Assembly (NCBI RefSeq): GCF_002428305.1
Contig: NZ_DIVJ01000050.1
Span: forward strand, 101,158-165,157
Direction: 5' to 3'
Origin: Flavobacterium sp. UBA6135
GTDB lineage: Bacteria; Bacteroidota; Bacteroidia; Flavobacteriales; Flavobacteriaceae
DNA: 64,000 bases
The notes beneath the pieces were generated by a model. It ran no database searches. It saw only the letters and a program-made list of their open reading frames with translations, and was not told the DNA's origin. Shown here piece by piece: positions 8,100 to 18,185 of this stretch. The position numbers and the translations under genes are program-made. Numbering within the stretch: the first letter of the stretch is position 1; each line of letters begins with the position of its first letter.

Positions 8100-9323
8100 T
8101 CACCTAAAAATCTTCAAATAATAAGCCAAAACCGAAATAAACACGCCAAAAACTCCAATAAAAGCAAACGAATACCTCAAGCTGGTTAGTTCAGCAATAT
8201 GTCCGATAATTGGTGGTCCCATTAAAAATCCTAAGAAACTAATTCCGGTTACAATGGTTAAAGCTTCGCTTGTCGGTAATGTTGTAATTCGTCCTGTTGT
8301 GCTGTAAACGATTGGAATGACATTCGAAACGCCAAACCCAACCATCATAAATGCAATGGTACTCGGAATTAAAAATGGAAAAGCAACAGCAGTATACAAT
8401 CCCAAGGAAATAGTGATTCCACTGACAAGGAGTATTTTTTGTGCTCCGTATTTTTTAACTAAAATATCACTCAAAAATCGTCCGGAAGCCATTGTAATCA
8501 TAAATGAAGTATAACCTAAAATAACCAAAGACCCGGGTGCTTTTACTACATCTTTGAAATAAACACCGCTCCAATCAAACATAATTCCTTCACTAGCTAA
8601 ACAACAAAATCCAATTACACCAAGCCAAATCAACGATTTATCCGGCATTCTGAATTTTGGTTTTGCAATATCAATTGCTTGTTGAACTGCTTTCACCTTA
8701 ATTAAAAAACGATAATTGATAAAAATGATTAAACCCACAACTCCAAAAACAATAATGAAATGTTGATAAGGAGAAAGTTCAAAAGCCATCATCACCAAAC
8801 CAACTAACGCTCCAAAAAAACCGGCTAAACTCCATGAACCGTGAAACGAACCCATAATTGGCTTTCTGAAAATTTGTTCTGTATAAACACCTTGTGTGTT
8901 GATGGAAATATTACTGAAATTTCCGCAAACTCCAAACAAATACAACCCCAATGCTAATTGCCAAGTTTCTTCTGCCAAGCCAATATTGGTTAAACAAAAT
9001 GCATAAAATGGTAAGGCAAACAACAATACTTTTCTACTTCCAAAACGCGTAACTATTTTTCCTGAAAAAGGCATAGCTGTTAATTGCCCGATTGGAAGAG
9101 CAAATAAAATAGTGCCTAATTCTCCTTCACTTAAATCCAAAAATGATTTGATATCCGGAATTCTACTTGCCCAAGAAGCAAAGCAAAATCCCATCCCAAA
9201 ATAAAAAAAAGACATCGCCAAACGAATTCTGTTCAAATACGTTTGTTTCGCTTTCCGATAGCTTTTTTTATGCTTTTGTTTCGGAATAATCTTCCCTAGA
9301 AAGCTGTAGTCAAATAAAGGCAT
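8100..9323 (-). CDS. Major facilitator superfamily transporter, YbjJ-like
   Basis: This is a 12-helix inner-membrane permease of about 407 residues. A longer frame begins with TTG at 9368, but the first ATG is at 9323 and gives a charged cytoplasmic tail followed by helix 1. The helix 1 to helix 2 region (FASWASRIPDIKSFLDLSE, then GTILFALPIGQL) resembles E. coli YbjJ and related MFS proteins of the sugar/drug group. The loop 2-3 motif appears as GKIVTRFGSRKVL, the usual MFS G-x-x-D-R-x-G-R/K signature in variant form. The substrate is unknown. It is the only minus-strand gene here and faces the ABC-F gene across a 252-base spacer. Confidence 0.9.
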   Translation of the reverse strand: MPLFDYSFLGKIIPKQKHKKSYRKAKQTYLNRIRLAMSFFYFGMGFCFASWASRIPDIKSFLDLSEGELGTILFALPIGQLTAMPFSGKIVTRFGSRKVLLFALPFYAFCLTNIGLAEETWQLALGLYLFGVCGNFSNISINTQGVYTEQIFRKPIMGSFHGSWSLAGFFGALVGLVMMAFELSPYQHFIIVFGVVGLIIFINYRFLIKVKAVQQAIDIAKPKFRMPDKSLIWLGVIGFCCLASEGIMFDWSGVYFKDVVKAPGSLVILGYTSFMITMASGRFLSDILVKKYGAQKILLVSGITISLGLYTAVAFPFLIPSTIAFMMVGFGVSNVIPIVYSTTGRITTLPTSEALTIVTGISFLGFLMGPPIIGHIAELTSLRYSFAFIGVFGVFISVLAYYLKIFR

Positions 9324-9502
9324 AGGTTTATTGGCTGATTGAGACCGTAAAATTAAATAAAAAAACAAGGTCTGAGCTTGATTATGATTACATTGGCTTA
9401 CTTAGTATCTATTTCTCAAGAATAGTTCAAGCAATTTATCAATACCAAAAATAATTGTCATACTAATTATCATTTTCAAACTTCAAGATTCCACAAATCG
9501 AT

Positions 9503-9574
9503 TATATTTGCACCTTGAAAATTTGAACATTCGAAAATCCAAAAATCGAATAATCTAAAAATCCAACAATCTAA
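9503..9574 (+). promoter_or_regulatory. Promoter box and repetitive leader of the ABC-F gene
   Basis: TATATTTG (9503-9510) matches the -7 consensus. Between it and the ATG at 9576 lies a low-complexity leader (about 9530-9574) made of loosely repeated AAAAATC(C/G/T)AA units, one of several such spacer fillers in the window. The rest of the 252-base divergent spacer (9324-9502) shows nothing else recognisable. Confidence 0.5.
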
Positions 9575-9575
9575 A

Positions 9576-11210
9576 ATGATTACAGTAAACGATATCTCCG
9601 TTCACTTTAGCGGAACCACTTTGTTCAGCGATGTTTCTTTTGCCATCAATGAAAACGACAAAATTGCCTTGATGGGAAAAAACGGTGCCGGCAAATCGAC
9701 ACTTTTAAAGATAATTGCAGGAGAAAGTAAACCGTCCACCGGAAATGTTTCTGTACCAAGAGATGCCGTGGTTGCCTATTTGCCTCAACATTTATTGACG
9801 CAAGACGGTTCGACTGTCATGGAAGAAGCTTCAAAAGCTTTTGGAGAAATCTTCAAAATGAAAGCTGAAATCGACGAAATTAATGAGCAGTTAACCATCC
9901 GAACCGATTATGAAAGTGATGATTACATGAAGTTAATTGAACGAGTTTCCGATTTGAGCGAGAAATTTTATGCCATTGAAGAAATCAATTATGAAGCCGA
10001 AGTTGAAAAAATATTAACCGGATTAGGATTTGAAAGAACCGATTTCACACGTCAAACTTCCGAATTTTCCGGAGGTTGGAGAATGCGTATTGAGTTAGCC
10101 AAAATCCTTCTACGCAAACCCGACTTGATTCTTCTCGATGAGCCAACCAATCACATGGATATCGAAAGTATTCAATGGTTAGAAGATTTTTTAATCAATT
10201 CAGCCAAGGCAGTTGTGGTCATTTCACACGATAGAGCTTTTGTAGATAACATCACCAATAGAACCATCGAAGTGACGATGGGACGTATTTATGACTACAA
10301 AGCAAAATATACCCATTATTTAGAACTCAGAAAAGACCGAAGAATTCACCAACAAAAAGCCTACGACGAACAGCAAAAAATGATTGCCGATAATCAAACG
10401 TTTATCGATCGTTTTAAAGGCACTTTTTCTAAAACAGATGCTGTTCAATCACGTGTAAAAATGCTTGAAAAACTCGTTTTAGTTCAAGTTGATGAGGTCG
10501 ATACCTCGGCATTAAAATTAAAATTTCCTCCTGCCATTCGCTCAGGTCAATATCCTGTAATCGTTAAAGATTTAGAAAAATCGTATGGCGATAAATTGAT
10601 TTTTAAAGATGCCAATATTGTGATTGAAAGAGGCGACAAAGTTGCTTTTGTGGGTAAAAATGGCGAAGGAAAATCAACCATGATCAAAGCCATCATGAAA
10701 GAAATCGAAATCAACGGAGGAAGCGTAGAAATCGGTCACAACGCACAAATTGGTTATTTTGCTCAAAATCAAGCCTCGTTATTAGACGAAAATGCAACCA
10801 TTTTTGAAACCATTGACGACATTGCCGTGGGCGACGTGCGGACGCAAATAAAAAACATACTTGGAGCTTTTATGTTTCATGGAGACGATATCACCAAAAA
10901 AGTAAAAGTGCTTTCCGGTGGCGAAAAAACCCGCTTGGCCATGATAAAATTATTGCTTGAACCGGTGAATTTGCTTATTCTTGATGAGCCGTCCAACCAC
11001 TTAGATATGAAAACCAAAGACATCATTAAAGATGCGTTGCGAGATTTTGATGGTACGTTAATTCTCGTTTCACACGACCGTGATTTTCTTGATGGCTTGG
11101 CGACCAAAGTCTTTGAATTTGGCAACAAACGCGTCAAAGAACATTTTGAAGATATCAAAGGATTCTTGGCTATGAAAAAAATGGAAAACCTTCGCGAAAT
11201 TGAAAAATAA
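9576..11210 (+). CDS. ABC-F family ATPase (EttA/Uup/YbiT type)
   Basis: ABC-F proteins are soluble twin-cassette ATPases that act on the ribosome, as translation factors or antibiotic protection proteins. The 544-residue protein has two complete cassettes. The first has Walker A GKNGAGKST (34-42), signature FSGGWRMR and Walker B LILLDEPTNHMD. The second has GKNGEGKST, LSGGEKTRL and LLILDEPSNHLD. Between them is the charged helical linker that reaches the peptidyl-transferase centre, rich in Lys, Arg and Gln (about 245-310). There are no membrane helices. The general translation role is likelier than resistance, as there is no resistance context. Confidence 0.94.
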   Translation: MITVNDISVHFSGTTLFSDVSFAINENDKIALMGKNGAGKSTLLKIIAGESKPSTGNVSVPRDAVVAYLPQHLLTQDGSTVMEEASKAFGEIFKMKAEIDEINEQLTIRTDYESDDYMKLIERVSDLSEKFYAIEEINYEAEVEKILTGLGFERTDFTRQTSEFSGGWRMRIELAKILLRKPDLILLDEPTNHMDIESIQWLEDFLINSAKAVVVISHDRAFVDNITNRTIEVTMGRIYDYKAKYTHYLELRKDRRIHQQKAYDEQQKMIADNQTFIDRFKGTFSKTDAVQSRVKMLEKLVLVQVDEVDTSALKLKFPPAIRSGQYPVIVKDLEKSYGDKLIFKDANIVIERGDKVAFVGKNGEGKSTMIKAIMKEIEINGGSVEIGHNAQIGYFAQNQASLLDENATIFETIDDIAVGDVRTQIKNILGAFMFHGDDITKKVKVLSGGEKTRLAMIKLLLEPVNLLILDEPSNHLDMKTKDIIKDALRDFDGTLILVSHDRDFLDGLATKVFEFGNKRVKEHFEDIKGFLAMKKMENLREIEK

Positions 11211-11230
11211 TTTCTGGAATAAAATTATCA

Positions 11231-11266
11231 AAACTGTCATCATTTTTAATGTTGGCAGTTTTTTTA
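11231..11266. terminator. Terminator between convergent genes
   Basis: A 13-bp stem (11231-11243 with 11249-11261, one wobble and one mismatch) with a five-base loop is followed by a T-run. The stop codon of the minus-strand gene lies inside the T-run, so the element probably serves both genes. Confidence 0.65.
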
Positions 11267-12082
11267 TTGATGTAGTGTCAGTTTGTAAATAGTAGATTCT
11301 AATAGATTAGCATCATTATCTTCACACAATAAAAACTCTAAAACGCTATCTTGTTTTCTAAAAAATGTTATGCCTTCAAACTTGTGAGTATCTGAAATTT
11401 TTTTAGTAAAATTAATTTCTAAACTCTCAGGGGTTAAGCTCCCGATAATGCTTCCCACAACTTCACCATCGTCAAAAGTGGAATTGGAATTTTCTGCAGC
11501 AGCTAAAAAATAAATAGTATTTGAAACCAAAACAGCATCAGTAAAAGTAGCTGCAACACCATTAATTTTTGGTAAATCAATTGGTTGAAAACGCACCTCT
11601 TTTTTTTGTTCATCCAATATAAAAACGCCATTTTTTGCTCCAATACCATTTCCTCGTTGGAATAATAATGTTTTATTTTGATAATAAACGACACCTTCAA
11701 TATTGAAATCTTCTGCCGAAATTCCCGATTTAATTTTCAAACTATCGTGTTGAATTTTAATATTTCGTTCTTTAACGGTTTCGTTTTTCAAATTATAAAT
11801 ATAAAGTGCGTTGCGATTTTCACTCGATCCCGAACCAAAAATATAAAGTTGATTGTTGAATAAAGTGATTGACTCAAAATCGGGTTTTTCTTTTTTTGGT
11901 ATATTTTCTGAAGCATTTTCAATCAAAGCAATTTTATTGAGTTTCTCATCTTCAAAGGAATAATTGTATAAATAAGAACTATTGTCTGAGATTAAAAAAA
12001 GTTCGTTTTGAGTAAAAACTAAACCTGAAGCGGCTCCAATTCCTAAAATATGTAAAAAAACTTCTAACTGAAAGTTCTGCAT
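11264..12082 (-). CDS. Conserved protein of predicted beta-propeller type (DUF6929-like)
   Basis: The 272-residue protein has no signal peptide or membrane helix. It shows regularly spaced strand-rich blocks with patterns such as ASGLVFTQNELFLISDNSS, FESITLFNNQLYIFGSGS and IEGVVYYQNKTLLFQRGN, which look like blades of a propeller. It reminds me of the Flavobacteriaceae family called DUF6929, but that is from memory and unchecked. Several acidic Asp/Glu residues occur at blade starts, and an enzyme or binding role is possible. PPK2 is divergent from it, with 48 bp between. Confidence 0.7.
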   Translation of the reverse strand: MQNFQLEVFLHILGIGAASGLVFTQNELFLISDNSSYLYNYSFEDEKLNKIALIENASENIPKKEKPDFESITLFNNQLYIFGSGSSENRNALYIYNLKNETVKERNIKIQHDSLKIKSGISAEDFNIEGVVYYQNKTLLFQRGNGIGAKNGVFILDEQKKEVRFQPIDLPKINGVAATFTDAVLVSNTIYFLAAAENSNSTFDDGEVVGSIIGSLTPESLEINFTKKISDTHKFEGITFFRKQDSVLEFLLCEDNDANLLESTIYKLTLHQ

Positions 12083-12130
12083 AATTTTTCGTATTTTGGT
12101 ATAAATTTAAACATTATAATTTGTTTTACT

Positions 12131-13012
12131 ATGAAAAACATTAATCCGCACCAATTTAAAGTTGCGGCACCCATACATCTCAAAGACGTTCCAACCTTTT
12201 TTAATGTTGAAACCTCTGAAAAGAAAAAAGAAAAAGAAATCCAAAAAGTGCGTGAAAAGTTAAGTAAACTTCAAGACATAATGTATGCTCACAATCGCTA
12301 TGGCGTTTTGATTTGCTTGCAAGGAATGGATACTGCCGGAAAAGACAGTTTGATTCGCGAAGTTTTCAAAGAAATCAATGCCAGAGGTGTTGTGGTTCAC
12401 AGTTTTAAAACACCGCATTCCACAGAGTTAGAACACGATTTTTTGTGGCGGCATTACTTGGCTTTGCCCGAAAAAGGAAAGTTTTCAGTTTTTAACAGAA
12501 CCCATTATGAAAATGTTTTAGTGACGCGAGTGCATCCCTATTATATTATGAATGAAAATATTCCGGGTATCGAATCGGTAGACGACATAACTCCTGAATT
12601 TTGGGAGAAAAGATTTGAAAGCATCAATGATTTTGAAAAACACATTACCAGAAATGGCGTTGTGATATTGAAGTTTTTTTTACATTTAAGCAAAGAAGAA
12701 CAGCGTGAACGATTGATTCGAAGATTAGAAACCGAGAAGCACAATTGGAAATTTTCGCCCGGTGATTTGAAAGAAAGAGCTCTTTGGGATGACTACCAAA
12801 AATGTTATGAAGAAGCCATCAACAAAACCTCAAAACCACATGCTCCTTGGTACATTGTTCCGGCCGATAACAAAGAAACAGCCCGATATATTGTTGCAAA
12901 AACAATTCTTGATGAATTATCAAAAATAACAGACATCAAAGAACCTGAATTAGACGATAAAGTCAAAGAAAATATTGCCATGTATCGTGATATGTTGAAG
13001 GCTGAAAAGTAA
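12131..13012 (+). CDS. Polyphosphate:nucleotide phosphotransferase, PPK2 family
   Basis: PPK2 enzymes use polyphosphate to phosphorylate nucleoside mono- or diphosphates. The 293-residue protein has the Walker A-like LQGMDTAGKDSLIREV (about 63-78), the HDFLWRHYLALP and FNRTHYENVLVTRVHP blocks that carry the Walker B Asp/Arg positions in this family, and a lid region rich in Arg (EEQRERLIRRLETE). The overall pattern matches the single-domain group modelled as TIGR03709. Whether it makes NDPs, NTPs or both cannot be read from the sequence. No ppk1 is in the window. Confidence 0.92.
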   Translation: MKNINPHQFKVAAPIHLKDVPTFFNVETSEKKKEKEIQKVREKLSKLQDIMYAHNRYGVLICLQGMDTAGKDSLIREVFKEINARGVVVHSFKTPHSTELEHDFLWRHYLALPEKGKFSVFNRTHYENVLVTRVHPYYIMNENIPGIESVDDITPEFWEKRFESINDFEKHITRNGVVILKFFLHLSKEEQRERLIRRLETEKHNWKFSPGDLKERALWDDYQKCYEEAINKTSKPHAPWYIVPADNKETARYIVAKTILDELSKITDIKEPELDDKVKENIAMYRDMLKAEK

Positions 13013-13216
13013 TTTTTTTGGCCGCACAACTAGGATTTCCGCTGCTAACCCTGAAGGAAAGCGTGCCATCAATAATTTCCAATCATTAAGAAATTCTATA
13101 ACAAAACATTATAATTCTATAAACATTTATGCTGTCAGAAAACTATCTTTGTTAGGTGTGTGATTTTTTCTAATAGAAAATACCACCAAAAGCATCTTTA
13201 ACCAAATCGGCAAATT
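13013..13216. other. Gene-free spacer with a locally GC-rich segment
   Basis: The first 55 bases or so (about 13019-13071) are visibly richer in G and C than the surroundings. One plus frame is open from 13019 to a TGA near 13162 but has no start codon and no recognised similarity, so it could be a gene remnant. A TATCTTTG promoter box (13144-13151) sits about 65 bp before the start of tamB. Confidence 0.4.
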
Positions 13217-16200
13217 TTGAAAAAGAATTTTAGAAAAGTACTAAAAATATTCCTTTGGATACTGGGTTCCATTGTGTTTATTTTTTTGCTTTTGGTGATT
13301 TTGCTTCAAGTTCCTGCTGTGCAAAATTTTGTTAAAGAAAAAGCGGTTTCCTACCTTGAAGACAAAATTCAAACCAAAGTTTCCATTGATAAAATTGAAA
13401 TCGGTTTACCAAAAAACGTAATCGTAGAAGGAATCTATCTTCAAGACCAACAAAAAGATACACTTTTATATGCCGAAAAAGTATTGGTCAACCTTAGTTT
13501 ATTCAAACTCATCCGTAGCAAAGTTGAAATAGAAAATGTTGAACTAACCGGCATCGTTTCCAACATCAATCGAAATGAAAAAGGGGAATTCAATTTTGAT
13601 TACATCATCAATGCTTTCGCTACTGAAGAACCTAAAGAAGAATCAAAATCAACTGAAATTCTTTTAGATAAAATTAATTTGAATAACATTCAATTCAGTT
13701 TCAAAGATGCGTTAACAAAAAACGATTTCAACCTTACATTAGGTCATTTTGATACAAGAGTTAAATCTTTTGATTTAGAAAATTTGGATTTTGAAGTGCC
13801 AAAAATAGTGGTTGAAAACTTAAACTTAAAGTTAAAACAAGGTGTCGGCCAAGTGCTTCAAAATACTAAAGAAGTGGCTGAAGATGCAAAAAAAGAACCC
13901 AACCTAAAATTAAGAATAGGCGAAGTCGATTTAAGAAAAATCGATATTCGTTTTGAGTATGAATCCAATTATCTGGAAACCGGATTAGCTTTTGAAAAAT
14001 TACTGATCAAATTCAACGAAATTGATTTAAAAAAACAATTTATCGATATCGCTTCATTCGATTTAAAGCAAACAAAAGCCAACCTTGTTTTTGGAAAAAT
14101 TGAGGAACAAGTGACAAAAGAATCAGTAACTGAAAACACTCCCAACAATTGGAAATTGAAACTGGATAAAATTTTAATTGAAAAATTAGACTTTCAATTC
14201 GACGACGAAAAATCAATACCAATCGCAAAAGGAATCGATTATAGGCATCTTCATCTTCAAAATCTAAATCTCGATGCTTCAAAGCTAAGCTATGCCGCCG
14301 AAGACATGGCTGCTACTATTCATTCGTTTCAAGTAAATGATAAGAGCGGTCTGGAAATTCAATCGTTTTCAACTGATTTTAAGATGACGCCAACCGGTAT
14401 TTCACTTGAAAAATTGTTCATCAAAACACCAAAAACCGAAATTAAAAATAAGTTGGTTTTAGGTTTTTCCTCGCTGGAATCAATGACTGAAAATACGAGT
14501 GAGATTGCGATAAGTGCCAAACTGATACAAACCAAAATAGCCTTTCAAGATTTATTGCTTTTTGCTCCGCAATTGGCTCAGGATAATCCGTTTAAAAGTC
14601 ATCCAAATGCTATTTTGTTATTAAATACCGAACTTTCAGGAAAAGTTGGCAATCTACAAATTCCCTTTTTTCAAATCAGCGGAATTGGTCAAACCAATGC
14701 ATCACTTTCCGGAACAATCGTTGGTTTACCCGATATTGAAAAAACGTATTTTGATCTTTCAATTGATCAATTTCAGTCTACTTCCAATGATGTGTTAACG
14801 TTTGTTCCGTCAAATACAATTCCAACCAACATTCAGCTACCTTCTATTTTCAATATAAATGGGAATTTCAAAGGATTAATCAATGATTTTGAAACCAATT
14901 TAAATTTGAAAAGTAGTTTTGGTGATGCAAAAGTGGTCGCACATTTCGATCAATCCCAAAAAGGAAACGAACGTTATGATGCTCAAATTGATTTAACAGA
15001 ATTTGATTTAGGTAAGTTGATTAAAAATGATTCCATCGGAAAGCTGACTTTAAAAACCGATGTAAAAGGAGTTGGTTTAGAACCCAAAACCGCTTCAGCT
15101 GATGCGAATTTAGACGTTATCAAAGCGACTTTCAATTCTTATACGTACCAAAATGTTTCATTAAAAGGAGCAATCCAAAATGGGGATTTTGAAATCACAA
15201 CTGCCAGTCAAGATCCAAATATCACCTTTGACGGAATTGCTTCAGGAAGTTTTAAAACCGAATATCCAACCGGAAAACTAACGTTAAATTTAGAAATGGT
15301 CGATTTGCAAAAACTTAATTTCATGGATAAACCATTCCGATTCAAAGGAATTGTTGAAGCCGATATGGCATCGACCGACATTGATTTTTTGAATGGCGAT
15401 GTTGTTTTGCATGAATTTGTTTTGGCCAACGAAAAGGAGCAATTTACATTAGACTCTATCAAAATTTCGGCAACATCAACCGCTGAAAATAATAGTATAC
15501 AAGTCGAATCTCAATTTTTGGATGCCGCCATTTTAGGGAAATACAAATTATCAAAAATAGGAACATCACTTTCAAATTCTATTCAAAAATATTATAATTC
15601 ACCTGAAACTGTAACCGTAAAAAATATAGAAGAACAACATTTTACCTTTAATGTAGCCGTAAAAAACACACCAATACTGCAAAAAATAATTCCCGATTTA
15701 ACCGGTTTAGAACCTATTTCTATCGATGGAAGATACAACATAGTGAATGATTCCATTGTCATGAAAGGAAAAATTCCATTGATTAAATATGGAGAAATTA
15801 CAATTACAAATGCTGTAATCGATTTGAATACCGTAGAAAATGCACTAGTTTATAGCGTGATTGTGGATGATATTCAAAATGAACAATTTCAAATTCCACA
15901 TACCAGTTTAACCGGAAAGGCAGAAAATAATGTAATAGAATATGCTTTACAATTGCAAGATGATAAAGGAAAGGAACGCTATTTTGTAGCCGGAACATTG
16001 GAAGCTAAAAACGGTTTAAACGAAGTGAGTTTAGATTCAGAAAAACTTGTTTTAAATTACAACGAATGGCAAATGGCAGCGGATAATTTAATTCGTTTTG
16101 GACAACAAGGCATTAATGCCTCCAACTTTGATCTTTCAAAAGGTGAAAACAAACTAACTATTCAATCGGAATCCAGTAATTTGAATGCTCCAATTGCGAT

Positions 16201-18181
16201 TGATTTTGATAATTTTGAGATAGAAACGTTAACTAGTTTTGCTCAAAGAAGTCAGTTAGAAATGACCGGAAGAATCAATGGGAATGCCAATATTAGAAAC
16301 ATTAATTCAACCCCAATTTTTACTTCCGATTTAACTATAGAAAATTTCACTTTCAAAAAGGATACAGTTGGTGATGTTAAATTAAAAGTGAATAACGAAA
16401 CCGCTGCTACTTTCAACGCAGAAGTATCGATTACCAGCCAAGATAATAAAGTGGATTTGAATGGTTTTTATCGCACGAGCGACAGTAGTTTTGATATGAA
16501 ATTAGCCATTGATAAATTGAATTTAAAAAGTATTCAAGGATTTACAATGGGAAATTTGACGAATGGAAAAGGTTTCTTTACAGGAAATTTTGATATTTCA
16601 GGAACAGTTGATAAGCCCAAAGTAATAGGAACATTAGACTTTAATGAAATCGGATTTAAAGTCACCTCACTTAATTCCAGTTTTAAATCCATTACTGATC
16701 AAATCAAATTTACCGGTGAATCCATCGTGTTTGACAATTTTGAAATTAAAGATGAAAAAGACAATGATTTGAATATCAATGGTAGCGTTCTAACTTCAAC
16801 CTATCGTGATTTTCGATTTGATTTAGCGGTCATTGCCAATAATTTTAAAGCAATTAATTCAACTGCTAAAGACAGTGATTTATATTATGGTGAGTTGTAT
16901 GTTGACACTAGATTAAACATTCGTGGCGACATGAATAGTCCGGTAGTGAATGGAACTTTGAGGGTAAATGAAGACACAAAATTTACGGTTGTTTTACCAC
17001 AATCGGATCCTTCCATTGCTGATCGTGAAGGAATTGTGGAATTCATTGATCCAAATACGGTGAAATTATTTGATGATTCTTTAGCCTTGAGAGATTCATT
17101 AAATACAAGTTCCATTCGTGGAATTTTAGCTTCAGTCAACATCGAAATTGATAAAGAAGCAGAGTTTTCTATCATTATTGATAAAGCAAATGGAGATTTT
17201 TTAAAGTTAAAAGGCGAAGCTCAATTAAGTGGTGGAATTGACCCTTCCGGAAAAACAACTTTGACAGGAAGATATGAGTTTACTGAAGGAAGTTATGAAA
17301 TGAGTTTTAATTTAATCAAAAGAAAGTTTGATATAAAAAGTGGTAGTTATATTCTTTGGACAGGTGAACCAACTTCGGCGAATATTAATATTACGGCAAT
17401 TTACAAAACTGAAACTTCGCCTCTTGATTTGGTGAGTGATCAATTGGGAGCGGTTACAGCCGATGTTAGAAATCGTTACATGCAACGAATTCCGTTTGAA
17501 ACGGAACTAATAATGACCGGAGATTTAATGAAACCTGATATTGCATTTAACATTGTGCTTCCGGAAGGAAACAACAGTGTTTCAACCGACATTATCAATA
17601 TGACACAAACCAGATTGGCTCAACTTCGTCAGCAACCTGATGAAATGAACAAACAGGTTTTTGCATTACTTTTATTGAACCGTTTTGTGGGAGAAAATCC
17701 GTTTGCCTTATCAGGTGGTCCAACTGCTTCTTCGTTAGCAAGAGAGAGTGCAAGTAAAATTTTATCGCAACAACTGAACAATTTAGCCGGAGATATTATC
17801 AAAGGTTTTGAATTGGAATTTGATTTAGATTCCTCCGACGATTTTACCACCGGCCAACGCGAAACCCGGACCGATTTGAATGTGGCACTTTCTAAAAAAT
17901 TATTAGACGATCGCTTAAAAATTAACGTAGGAAGCAGTTTTGGATTGGAAGGGCCACAACAAGAAAATCAAGATGCTTCAAATATTGCAGGCGATATTTC
18001 TGCAGAATATCAATTGTCAAAAGATGGACGTTATCGTGTCAGAGCTTATCGAAGAAACCTTTATCAAGTGGCACTTTTAGGTGAAGTGGTTGAAACCGGT
18101 GTGGCATTTATTGTCACCATTGATTATAATAAATTCAAAGAAATTTTCAGTAAGAAAAAAGAAGAGCACTCAAAAAAGTAA
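13217..18181 (+). CDS. tamB: Translocation and assembly module inner-membrane component TamB
   Basis: TamB is a giant periplasm-spanning protein with a beta-groove of the AsmA/VPS13-like bridge type. It is thought to carry phospholipid between membranes and to help outer-membrane protein assembly. The 1654-residue protein starts at a TTG, chosen because the lysine-rich MKKNFRKV tail and the single N-terminal helix (about 10-32) follow at once. A very long strand-rich repeat body follows, and the C-terminal conserved DUF490 region (about 1200-1640) ends with FKEIFSKKK. The companion tamL-like gene begins 4 bp after the stop codon, the standard Bacteroidota pairing. Confidence 0.92.
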   Translation: MKKNFRKVLKIFLWILGSIVFIFLLLVILLQVPAVQNFVKEKAVSYLEDKIQTKVSIDKIEIGLPKNVIVEGIYLQDQQKDTLLYAEKVLVNLSLFKLIRSKVEIENVELTGIVSNINRNEKGEFNFDYIINAFATEEPKEESKSTEILLDKINLNNIQFSFKDALTKNDFNLTLGHFDTRVKSFDLENLDFEVPKIVVENLNLKLKQGVGQVLQNTKEVAEDAKKEPNLKLRIGEVDLRKIDIRFEYESNYLETGLAFEKLLIKFNEIDLKKQFIDIASFDLKQTKANLVFGKIEEQVTKESVTENTPNNWKLKLDKILIEKLDFQFDDEKSIPIAKGIDYRHLHLQNLNLDASKLSYAAEDMAATIHSFQVNDKSGLEIQSFSTDFKMTPTGISLEKLFIKTPKTEIKNKLVLGFSSLESMTENTSEIAISAKLIQTKIAFQDLLLFAPQLAQDNPFKSHPNAILLLNTELSGKVGNLQIPFFQISGIGQTNASLSGTIVGLPDIEKTYFDLSIDQFQSTSNDVLTFVPSNTIPTNIQLPSIFNINGNFKGLINDFETNLNLKSSFGDAKVVAHFDQSQKGNERYDAQIDLTEFDLGKLIKNDSIGKLTLKTDVKGVGLEPKTASADANLDVIKATFNSYTYQNVSLKGAIQNGDFEITTASQDPNITFDGIASGSFKTEYPTGKLTLNLEMVDLQKLNFMDKPFRFKGIVEADMASTDIDFLNGDVVLHEFVLANEKEQFTLDSIKISATSTAENNSIQVESQFLDAAILGKYKLSKIGTSLSNSIQKYYNSPETVTVKNIEEQHFTFNVAVKNTPILQKIIPDLTGLEPISIDGRYNIVNDSIVMKGKIPLIKYGEITITNAVIDLNTVENALVYSVIVDDIQNEQFQIPHTSLTGKAENNVIEYALQLQDDKGKERYFVAGTLEAKNGLNEVSLDSEKLVLNYNEWQMAADNLIRFGQQGINASNFDLSKGENKLTIQSESSNLNAPIAIDFDNFEIETLTSFAQRSQLEMTGRINGNANIRNINSTPIFTSDLTIENFTFKKDTVGDVKLKVNNETAATFNAEVSITSQDNKVDLNGFYRTSDSSFDMKLAIDKLNLKSIQGFTMGNLTNGKGFFTGNFDISGTVDKPKVIGTLDFNEIGFKVTSLNSSFKSITDQIKFTGESIVFDNFEIKDEKDNDLNINGSVLTSTYRDFRFDLAVIANNFKAINSTAKDSDLYYGELYVDTRLNIRGDMNSPVVNGTLRVNEDTKFTVVLPQSDPSIADREGIVEFIDPNTVKLFDDSLALRDSLNTSSIRGILASVNIEIDKEAEFSIIIDKANGDFLKLKGEAQLSGGIDPSGKTTLTGRYEFTEGSYEMSFNLIKRKFDIKSGSYILWTGEPTSANINITAIYKTETSPLDLVSDQLGAVTADVRNRYMQRIPFETELIMTGDLMKPDIAFNIVLPEGNNSVSTDIINMTQTRLAQLRQQPDEMNKQVFALLLLNRFVGENPFALSGGPTASSLARESASKILSQQLNNLAGDIIKGFELEFDLDSSDDFTTGQRETRTDLNVALSKKLLDDRLKINVGSSFGLEGPQQENQDASNIAGDISAEYQLSKDGRYRVRAYRRNLYQVALLGEVVETGVAFIVTIDYNKFKEIFSKKKEEHSKK

Positions 18182-18185
18182 TCCG

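Noticed and set aside
9324..9368. The longer N terminus of the MFS permease from TTG at 9368
   Set aside because: The first ATG at 9323 gives a normal MFS N terminus, and the extra 15 residues have no family support.
13217..18181. Numerous minus-strand frames of 60-100 codons inside tamB
   Set aside because: They are shadows of the tamB frame, have no promoter, start context or family motif, and are expected by chance in AT-rich genes.
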